Source of the DNA: Clostridium sp. CAG:575
Lineage (GTDB): Bacteria > Bacillota > Clostridia > TANB77 > CAG-508
Direction: 5' to 3'
Assembly: GCA_000435535.1 (NCBI GenBank)
Contig: FR884526.1
Span: 1 to 8,191, forward strand
DNA length: 8,191 bases
Within the stretch, counting starts at the first letter, position 1; each line of letters begins with the position of its first letter. Positions 1-5,672 of this stretch are shown piece by piece. The notes beneath the pieces were generated by a model that worked only from the letters and a program-made list of their open reading frames with translations, did not search any database and was not told the DNA's origin. The translations under genes and the position numbers were made by a program.

Positions 1-2349
1 ATGACTTGTGACAAAAAATTATTTAATTTTAAAACAACACAAGATTTAGAAAATATTACAACAGGAATTGGTCAAGAAAGAGGAATTAAAGCATTAGAAT
101 TTGGACTTCAAGTAGATGTAAAAGGTTATAATCTTTACCTTGAAGGACCTTCTGGTGTTGGAAAAACAATGTACACAAAAAATTACTTAAATAAAATATC
201 AAAAAAGCAAAAAGTTCCTACTGACTGGTGCTATATTTACAACTTTGATAATCCAAATGAACCTATTGCCGTTTCTTTGCCAGCAGGTCAAGGAAAAGTT
301 TTCAAAGATGCAATGGATGGATTTATTTTAGAAGTAAAAAAAGATATCAAAAAAACATTTAATGCTGATGATTTTGAAAAAGAAAAAGCTCTTATTAAAC
401 AAGAATTTGAGCAAAAGCGTTCTGCACTTATGGATAAACTTAACGAAGATGCTTCTAAACATAACTTCCAAGTTAAAGCCTCTCAAAACGGTATTTACAT
501 GATGCCAGTTGTTGAGGGTAAAGCAATTGACGAAGAAGAATTTGATAAATTAGATAATTCTATCAAACAACTATATGAAGAAAAATCTGTTATTGTTCAA
601 GAACAAATTATGCATGCAATTGAGCAATTAAAAACAATAGAAAGAGAATCTGATAAAAAAGTATCTGAATGGCAATCAAATATTGCATTGTTAACAATTA
701 ATGTACACATCAATTATTTAAAATCTCAATTTAAACGTAACAAAAAAATAACAAAATTCTTAAATGATGTAAAACAAGATGTACTAAAAAACGTATCTTT
801 CTTCTTAGAAGAAAAAACAGAAAAAGAACAGCAACAACCTATTAATCCAGCAACTAAGAAACCAGACCCTTCTTTAAATTACAGAGTTAATCTTTTTATT
901 GATAATTCTAACTTAGAAGGCGCTCCTGTAATAATGGATTCAAACTATTCTTATCATAATATTTTTGGCTCTTTGGAATACGAAAATTACTATGGTTCTT
1001 TAAAAACAGACCATACTATGTTAAAAGCTGGTCTTTTGCAAAAAGCAAATGGTGGTTATATTATTTTCCAAGCTAAAGATTTGTTACAAAATAATATGTG
1101 CTACGAAGCACTAAAAAAAGCTCTTAGGGTTAAAGAAATTAGTATTGAAAATACTGCAGACCAAAGGTCTTCTATGGTAATGGTTTCTTTAAAACCTGAA
1201 CCAATTCCTTTAGATTTAAAAGTAATTATGATTGGAAATAGCAGTATCTACCAAACACTGCTTGCTATGGATTCTGATTTTAGAAAATTATTTAAAGTTA
1301 AAGTAGAATTTGAAGATGATGCGCCTATAACAAAAGAAAATGTTAATAAATTAGCAGCAATAATTCATGGCTTTTGTGAACATGAAGAATTACCTGAATT
1401 AGATCAAGGTGCAATGGCTAAAATTGTAGAATATTCTTCAAAACTTGCTGGTAGCCATAGAAAATTATCAACTAGATTTGATGACTTAATTCAAGTTGCT
1501 GCTGAAGCTGCTACTTGGGCAAAAATTTCAAAATCTAAAATTGTTACAGAAGATTTTGTTGCAAAAGCTTTAGCCGAAAGAATTGAGCGTGTAAAAAAAT
1601 TCGATTCAAAATATTTAGAAATGATTAGAGATAACTCTATTTTGATTAATACAAAAGGTTTTGAAGTTGGTACTTTAAATGGTCTTACAGTTTTAACAAT
1701 TGGAGATTATACATTTGGAAAACCTGCTAAAATAACTGTTAATACTTATACTGGTAAAAATGGAATTATTAATATCGAAAGAGAAGTTGAACTTTCTGGT
1801 TCTTCTCACTCAAAGGGTGTATTAATTTTAACTGGTTATTTAGGTGAAATGTTTGCACAGGATATTCCTCTTTCTTTAACAGCTAGTATTTGCTTTGAAC
1901 AATTATATAATGGTGTTGATGGTGATAGTGCTTCTAGTACAGAGCTATATGGTTTACTTTCTAGCTTGTCTGGAATCCCTATAAACCAAGCTATTGCTGT
2001 TACTGGTTCTGTTAATCAAAAAGGTCAAATACAGCCAATCGGTGGTGTTAATGATAAGATTGAGGGGTATTTTCAAATTTGTAAAATGCGTGGTTTAGAT
2101 GGTTCTCACGGTGTTATGATACCAGTTCAAAATGTTGATAATCTACAACTTTCTGACGAAATTGTTGATGCTGTAAAAAATGGTTTATTCCATATTTATT
2201 CTATTTCTACTATTGAAGAAGGAATTGAGGTTTTAACTGGCGTTCCTGCTGGTAAAAAAGATAAAAATGGTAATTTTCCTGCTGGTACTGTAAATTATTT
2301 AGTTCATGAAAAATTAAAAAAATATGCAAAAATAAGTGAAAACAGCTAA
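1..2349 (+). CDS. Lon-like ATP-dependent serine protease (AAA_32 + Lon_C), 5' end possibly outside window
   Basis: A cytosolic AAA+ protease that would unfold and degrade proteins using ATP; its substrates cannot be read from sequence. Visible parts, numbered from the first ATG: Walker A GPSGVGKT (49-56); a long charged, coiled-coil-like insertion (about 105-260); a Walker-B-like strand GGYIIFQAKD (351-360); a sensor-1 Asn (N413); an arginine-finger-like DSDFRKLF (424-431); a sensor-2-like RKLSTRF (487-493); and a Lon proteolytic domain from about 570. The catalytic Ser is S643 in DGDSAS and the Lys is K686 in GGVNDK. Their 43-residue spacing equals that of E. coli Lon (S679/K722), so the dyad looks intact. 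There is no N-terminal Lon substrate-binding domain, which fits the AAA_32/LonB-like group rather than classical LonA. The ATG is base 1 of the window, no ribosome site can be seen, and relatives usually carry several residues before the CD...F.FKTT motif, so the true start may lie upstream. The stop is followed by a strong terminator. Family call is firm; the start is not. Confidence 0.93.
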   Translation: MTCDKKLFNFKTTQDLENITTGIGQERGIKALEFGLQVDVKGYNLYLEGPSGVGKTMYTKNYLNKISKKQKVPTDWCYIYNFDNPNEPIAVSLPAGQGKVFKDAMDGFILEVKKDIKKTFNADDFEKEKALIKQEFEQKRSALMDKLNEDASKHNFQVKASQNGIYMMPVVEGKAIDEEEFDKLDNSIKQLYEEKSVIVQEQIMHAIEQLKTIERESDKKVSEWQSNIALLTINVHINYLKSQFKRNKKITKFLNDVKQDVLKNVSFFLEEKTEKEQQQPINPATKKPDPSLNYRVNLFIDNSNLEGAPVIMDSNYSYHNIFGSLEYENYYGSLKTDHTMLKAGLLQKANGGYIIFQAKDLLQNNMCYEALKKALRVKEISIENTADQRSSMVMVSLKPEPIPLDLKVIMIGNSSIYQTLLAMDSDFRKLFKVKVEFEDDAPITKENVNKLAAIIHGFCEHEELPELDQGAMAKIVEYSSKLAGSHRKLSTRFDDLIQVAAEAATWAKISKSKIVTEDFVAKALAERIERVKKFDSKYLEMIRDNSILINTKGFEVGTLNGLTVLTIGDYTFGKPAKITVNTYTGKNGIINIEREVELSGSSHSKGVLILTGYLGEMFAQDIPLSLTASICFEQLYNGVDGDSASSTELYGLLSSLSGIPINQAIAVTGSVNQKGQIQPIGGVNDKIEGYFQICKMRGLDGSHGVMIPVQNVDNLQLSDEIVDAVKNGLFHIYSISTIEEGIEVLTGVPAGKKDKNGNFPAGTVNYLVHEKLKKYAKISENS

Positions 2350-2361
2350 TTATATTACACT

Positions 2362-2397
2362 AAAAATAGCTATGTGAATTATACATAGCTATTTTTT
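2362..2397. terminator. Bidirectional intrinsic terminator between convergent genes
   Basis: A perfect 14-bp stem (2362-2375 with 2383-2396) with a 7-base loop. It has an A-run on the left arm and a T-run on the right, so it works as an intrinsic terminator on both strands. It ends the Lon-like protease on plus and the pilin-like gene on minus. The minus-strand stop codon (2396-2398) overlaps the base of the stem, so no separate 3' UTR is needed. Confidence 0.9.
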
Positions 2398-3733
2398 ATT
2401 GTTCTTTTATTTTCCATTCATCAAATCTAACATATGCATCTACAGCTTTTATTTCATATTTTCCGGGTTCTAAAACTGCAAATTCATACCACTCTTTTGA
2501 TTTTGTACTTATAATTTTATATTCCTCAAATTTTTGCGTTTCATAATTATACTTATTAATTTTTGCTCTTGTATCCTTTGAATTACCTGCAGAATCTACA
2601 TACACTTCTCCATAAGCTTCAATTTTTACACTTTTTTCAGTCGAAAATCTTAAATAAGTATTCTGATAATTATTTAGCATAACTGCTCCATATGGAGAAT
2701 TATTTAAACTATTATCAAATAAAAACGATACCATACTAATTTTCAAACTACTACCTTCAACTGTATCAGCTGCAATAGCTTCAAAAACAATTGGGGAATG
2801 AACATATACATCAATAGTTTTTATTGTAATAGTAGGGCTCTTTTCACTTACATTTCCTGCCTTATCAATTGCTTGTACACAAATATTATAGCTTGTATTA
2901 CTTAATAGTCCATCTATCACATCTACACTTTTTGTAGTTTCTTTTTTTTTCAAATCATTTACATAAATTTCATATTTATCAATTCCTGAATTATTTTCTA
3001 TTGCTGACATCTCTACAGTAATTTTATTTTCACCCACTTCTTGTGCTTTAACTTTTACATCTGTTGGTTCTGTTTTATCTATCTTTATTTTCTTTTCTTT
3101 CTTTTCACTTTGTTCTCCATTAGTTAATACTGCATAATAGCTTATAGTATTTATTCCTTCGTCTTCTATCGTTGCTTCTGTACTTTCTTGATTTACTTTT
3201 ACCTCATCATTTTCATTAAGTTTAAATACTAATTTTTGTACTTTCATATTTTTTTGTTTTTTACATTCCAACCTAACTTTTACATTTGTTTTATACCATT
3301 CATTTTCATTTTTAGTTCCATCCACATCTAGTACAACATCTATATTTTCTTCTATTTTCTCTTTTACTGTAACTCCGAAATTTTCATCAACCTCATAATT
3401 ATATTCCTTATATTTTCCAATAATTTTATTTTCCTGTAAATCAGCAGTAATTCCAGGTAATTTATTTTCCAATAATTTTTCTTCTCCACTTAATCTCTCC
3501 AAATTTACATCTCTACCATTTGATATTTCATCTACCTGTATTTCATATATTCCTAGTTCTATTTCTTCTTTCACTTGAGATTTTTTTGATTCTTCTCTTG
3601 CTTTTACTGCTCTATCTAATAAACCATTATCACCTAATAACACAGATATACTTACACTTGCTAATACCAATAAAATTATTATAGTTATTATCAAAGCAAT
3701 TAGTGTAATTGCCTTATTTTCTACTAATTTCAT
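2396..3733 (-). CDS. Pilin-like surface protein with Ig-like, Fn3 and shared C-terminal domain (445 aa)
   Basis: A probable membrane-anchored extracellular protein with a type IV pilin/pseudopilin-type head. The leader is short (MKLVENKA), then a possible processing site A8/I9, ITLIALI and a hydrophobic helix to about residue 33. Next comes LLGDNGLLDRAVKA (32-45), a motif recurring in clostridial pilin-like proteins. The usual pilin Glu at mature position 5 is Ala (A13). Residues 46-125 form a charged linker. Residues 130-220 look like an Ig-like/OmpL47-type module ending KIKIDKTEPT, and 222-306 is a fibronectin type III domain (DKYEIYVND, SNTSYNICVQAIDKAGNVS). A C-terminal domain (about 308-443) matches that of the protein at 5673-6644. 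The ATG is supported by AGAGG at 3740-3744, 6 bases upstream, and by a good promoter. Adhesin, glycan binder or pilus-like subunit are all possible. The head and Fn3 calls are fairly secure; function is unknown. Confidence 0.78.
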   Translation of the reverse strand: MKLVENKAITLIALIITIIILLVLASVSISVLLGDNGLLDRAVKAREESKKSQVKEEIELGIYEIQVDEISNGRDVNLERLSGEEKLLENKLPGITADLQENKIIGKYKEYNYEVDENFGVTVKEKIEENIDVVLDVDGTKNENEWYKTNVKVRLECKKQKNMKVQKLVFKLNENDEVKVNQESTEATIEDEGINTISYYAVLTNGEQSEKKEKKIKIDKTEPTDVKVKAQEVGENKITVEMSAIENNSGIDKYEIYVNDLKKKETTKSVDVIDGLLSNTSYNICVQAIDKAGNVSEKSPTITIKTIDVYVHSPIVFEAIAADTVEGSSLKISMVSFLFDNSLNNSPYGAVMLNNYQNTYLRFSTEKSVKIEAYGEVYVDSAGNSKDTRAKINKYNYETQKFEEYKIISTKSKEWYEFAVLEPGKYEIKAVDAYVRFDEWKIKEQ

Positions 3734-3767
3734 GATTTTCCTCTTTTCATTTGTTTACTATATTCGA

Positions 3768-3796
3768 ATTTTATCACAACTATAATTTATTTTCAA
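3768..3796 (-). promoter_or_regulatory. Extended -10 sigma-A promoter for the 445-aa pilin-like gene
   Basis: On the minus strand there is a -35 TTGAAA (3791-3796), a 17-base spacer and a -10 TAAAAT (3768-3773) preceded directly by TGA, giving an extended -10. Transcription would start near 3761, leaving a leader of about 28 bases that contains the AGAGG site. The gene can thus be expressed independently of the DUF421-DUF4363 operon upstream. The same architecture recurs at 6692-6720. Confidence 0.65.
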
Positions 3797-3828
3797 CTAT
3801 AATATATAATTTTTATGATATAACAATT

Positions 3829-4224
3829 CTAAAAAATATTTATTATACTTAATACAGTCTTATTTTTAATATGCTCAAGCACATACACACTCATATCCAA
3901 CTGTGCCATTGCATCACTATATTCCTCTTTTTCTACATATCCATGTAACCCTGATAAATCAGTTTCAATTTTTTCCAATTCATCATGTTCTATATATATT
4001 GCAAGTTTTTTATGTCTTTTATTCCAATTATCTCTAATATTACCTATCTGTGTTTTTACTTGTTCTGAATTTATTTCTTCATCTTCTTTTGCAATTTCTT
4101 CTCTCATTTTTGCCAATGCCGTTGTTGCCTCATCTACTGATTGGTTTGTATATTTCATTGTAAATATGTCTCCAATTACTATAGCAATAACTATAACAAT
4201 TGAAATTACCCATTCTTTCGTCAT
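3829..4224 (-). CDS. DUF4363 family membrane-anchored protein (131 aa)
   Basis: A small protein of the DUF4363 family, biochemical role unknown. One N-terminal membrane helix (about 5-23) is followed by a mostly helical, charged domain. This includes a heptad-like stretch (30-52), the family-like core around W67 (WNKRHKKLAIYIEHDELEKIE, about 67-87, split here by description), a second helical pair (97-118) and a terminal NIF. Length is normal for the family. I chose ATG 4224 because AAAGGAG (4233-4239) sits 8 bases before it. A longer reading to 4284 would put 20 unconvincing residues over that ribosome site and into the end of the preceding gene. It lies 35 bases after the DUF421 gene on the same strand and is surely co-transcribed; the pairing of these two families is common in Bacillota. 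The stop is TAG, with no clear terminator before the next gene. Confidence 0.85.
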   Translation of the reverse strand: MTKEWVISIVIVIAIVIGDIFTMKYTNQSVDEATTALAKMREEIAKEDEEINSEQVKTQIGNIRDNWNKRHKKLAIYIEHDELEKIETDLSGLHGYVEKEEYSDAMAQLDMSVYVLEHIKNKTVLSIINIF

Positions 4225-4232
4225 AAATTTTT

Positions 4233-4239
4233 CTCCTTT
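4233..4239 (-). promoter_or_regulatory. Ribosome binding site fixing the DUF4363 start
   Basis: AAAGGAG on the minus strand, 8 bases before ATG 4224. It decides in favour of the 131-residue form over the 151-residue open frame starting at 4284. Confidence 0.85.
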
Positions 4240-4259
4240 TTTTACTATATGCCAATAAT

Positions 4260-4934
4260 TTAATTTTTTTCTTTTGCCTGGCAAAAAATTTGTCCTTTTC
4301 CATCAAATGTTACAACAAGAGCTTCTTCTGGTTTAATATTAAATTTTTCAACTTGTTTTTTTAGCCATTCTCTATTTTTTCCAATTATTCTCAAATTTTC
4401 ATCCATTATTTTTCCATCTACCACTAAATCATATGGAATTCCTTCATATTCTGGAACAATGTTAAAATCTTCTGGAATTGTATTTCTCTTTTCTGGCTTT
4501 TGTATAACTGTAACTTGTCCACTAGTTTCTAATATTGCATATTCTACATCTCCTAAATTAACTATGTTATTTCCACGCAATCTTTCTTCTAATTCATTAA
4601 TAGTAAATCTTTCTTTTTTTAGCGCTTTTTCATCAATTTTTCCTCTATATATTAAAATTGTTGGCCTTCCACAAATTATTTCTCTTGCTCTTGTACTTTT
4701 CATATTTAAAACTGAAATCATCAAGTGCATTACTAATAATCCTAAAATTGGTATTAATCCATTAAAAATTGGTATTCCTGTATCTGCCATTGGAATTGTT
4801 GCTAAATCTGCAATCATAATTGATATTGCTAACTCAAATGGTTGTAATTGCCCAATTTCTCTTTTCCCCATTAATCTCATTACTATTAGTACAAATATGT
4901 ATAATAAAATTGCTCTAAAAAAAATTATTAACAT
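4260..4934 (-). CDS. DUF421/YetF-like membrane protein (224 aa)
   Basis: An integral membrane protein of the DUF421 family (B. subtilis YetF, E. coli YcaP relatives); molecular function is not established. Three membrane helices can be seen (about 3-21, 35-52, 57-76) with the diagnostic block RLMGKREIGQLQPFELAIS (20-38) and IADLATIPM. The soluble C-terminal part contains the family's KSTRAREIICGRPTILIYRGKI segment (about 79-100, quoted in parts), ELEERLRGNN and the AILETSGQVTVI strand pair. Length is normal and nothing appears broken. The ATG at 4934 is preceded by AAAGG (4944-4948) with 9-base spacing. It is first in a two-gene operon with the DUF4363 gene and divergent from the 5114 gene across 179 bases. 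Family assignment is very secure; any role in envelope stress or spore membranes would be guesswork. Confidence 0.94.
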   Translation of the reverse strand: MLIIFFRAILLYIFVLIVMRLMGKREIGQLQPFELAISIMIADLATIPMADTGIPIFNGLIPILGLLVMHLMISVLNMKSTRAREIICGRPTILIYRGKIDEKALKKERFTINELEERLRGNNIVNLGDVEYAILETSGQVTVIQKPEKRNTIPEDFNIVPEYEGIPYDLVVDGKIMDENLRIIGKNREWLKKQVEKFNIKPEEALVVTFDGKGQIFCQAKEKN

Positions 4935-5024
4935 TTTATCTTTCCTTTCAAAATATTATTATTTTCGATCTGTTTTTAATCATGTTTATTTTTAACAAAA
5001 ATTTACTTTTTTATACTTAATTTT

Positions 5025-5054
5025 TTGAATAATATTTTTTGAATTGTTAATAAT
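5025..5054 (+). promoter_or_regulatory. Possible promoter for the small four-helix membrane protein
   Basis: TTGAAT (5025-5030) is followed, after 18 bases, by AATAAT (5049-5054, five of six match TATAAT) with a TG just upstream. Start near 5061 would put the tandem 12-base repeat (5066-5090) at the very beginning of the transcript. The whole region is AT-rich, so chance matches are likely. No comparably good promoter was found for the divergent DUF421 gene. Confidence 0.35.
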
Positions 5055-5065
5055 AATTTTAGAGC

Positions 5066-5090
5066 CATGAAATTTTTACATGAAATTTTT
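5066..5090 (+). repeat. Tandem 12-base direct repeat in leader of the 5114 gene
   Basis: CATGAAATTTTT occurs at 5066-5077 and again at 5079-5090, separated by one base (period 13). It lies just upstream of the AAGGAGG ribosome site (5099-5105). Each copy contains CATG and AAATTT, both self-complementary, so the copies could pair with each other in RNA or form two half-sites for a DNA-binding protein. Confidence 0.6.
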
Positions 5091-5113
5091 TTAAAACTAA
5101 GGAGGGAAGATTT

Positions 5114-5485
5114 ATGGCAAATTCACAAACTAGAAGTGAAAATAGTACTTCAACCGTATGGCAGATTGTTGGAAGATTAATTGCAGCTGCTGTAGTTTTA
5201 GCTATTACAGCATTCTTTACACCAGGCTTTTCTATAAGTAATATATGGACATTAATTATTGCTGCTGTTGTTCTAACAGTAATAGATTATTTAGTAACAA
5301 AATTTACAGGACTTCATGCAAGCCCTTTTGGTAAAGGCTTTGTAGGTTTTGCATTAGCTGCTATTATTTTATATGTTACTCAATTCTTTGTAGCTGGCTA
5401 TTCTATTTCATGGATTGCTGCTATAATTGGTGCATTAATCTATGGTGTGGTTGATTACTTTATACCTGGAAATCAGCAAATGTAG
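5114..5485 (+). CDS. Small four-helix membrane protein, PF04020 (holin superfamily IV/YvlD)-like
   Basis: A 123-residue, very hydrophobic protein with a short polar N-terminus (1-14) and four predicted membrane helices (about 16-35, 43-62, 74-93, 98-117). The pattern of two helix hairpins linked by a PGFSIS-type turn fits the PF04020 'phage holin 4' family, whose chromosomal members such as B. subtilis YvlD are not phage genes. The two halves are related: FFTPGFSISNIW...IDYLV (34-61) repeats as FFVAGYSISWIA...VDYFI (91-117), offset 56-57 residues, so it arose by duplication of a two-helix unit. The start is certain: a perfect AAGGAGG (5099-5105) lies 8 bases before ATG. It stands alone between divergent and convergent genes and ends at a hairpin terminator. 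No lysin or other phage gene is nearby, so a lytic holin role is unlikely. Membrane location is secure, family likely, function unknown. Confidence 0.75.
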   Translation: MANSQTRSENSTSTVWQIVGRLIAAAVVLAITAFFTPGFSISNIWTLIIAAVVLTVIDYLVTKFTGLHASPFGKGFVGFALAAIILYVTQFFVAGYSISWIAAIIGALIYGVVDYFIPGNQQM

Positions 5486-5501
5486 TTACTCTTTAAAAAT
5501 G

Positions 5502-5549
5502 AAAGCCTCAAGTATTTTCCTATTTAATTAGGATTTTACTTGAGGTTTT
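5502..5549. terminator. Hairpin terminator, probably bidirectional
   Basis: Outer stem of 13 pairs (5502-5514 with 5537-5549, including one G-U), a symmetric 3x3 T/T interior loop, a 5-bp inner stem (5518-5522 with 5529-5533) and a 6-base loop. The plus strand ends in TTTT. The minus strand reads CTTTCATTTTT after the CCTCAAGTA/TACTTGAGG core. It lies 17 bases after the stop at 5485 and can also stop transcripts from the minus-strand gene at 5673. Confidence 0.75.
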
Positions 5550-5575
5550 AATATCTAATTTTATATTAATTCTAC

Positions 5576-5616
5576 TTTTATACAAATTTGCAGTTGTACT
5601 GAAAATTTGTATAAAA
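5576..5616. repeat. 41-base near-perfect palindrome in convergent intergenic region
   Basis: A 14-bp perfect stem (TTTTATACAAATTT at 5576-5589 with its complement at 5603-5616) is continued after one G-A mismatch by CAGT/ACTG (5591-5594 with 5598-5601) and a TGT triloop. There is no strong T-run on either side, so it is not a textbook terminator. It could be an extra 3' hairpin of the minus-strand gene, a small dispersed inverted repeat or a protein-binding palindrome. Only one copy was seen in this window. Confidence 0.7.
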
Positions 5617-5672
5617 ATGTACTTATTTTAAAATTTCAAAAACTCAAAATAGGGGTGTAAAAAAGCCCTCTT

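Noticed and set aside
3797..3828. Terminator between the DUF4363 gene and the 445-aa pilin-like gene
   Set aside because: Only loose AT-rich pairing can be drawn; no stem with a following T-run, so some read-through into the pilin-like gene is possible.
4225..4284. Twenty-residue N-terminal extension of the DUF4363 gene
   Set aside because: It would contain the AAAGGAG ribosome site and overlap the end of the DUF421 gene; ATG 4224 gives a normal family N-terminus.
4459..4995. Open frame of 178 codons on plus
   Set aside because: It is antisense to the well-supported DUF421 gene, has no ribosome site or family resemblance, and arises from the AT-rich complementary frame.
4935..5024. Promoter for the DUF421 operon on minus
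   Set aside because: Several TATAAA- or TTGTTA-like words occur, but no -35/-10 pair with 16-18 base spacing stood out from the AT-rich background.
5114..5485. Phage holin within a prophage
   Set aside because: No lysin, structural or recombination genes lie nearby; chromosomal PF04020-type proteins are common outside phages.
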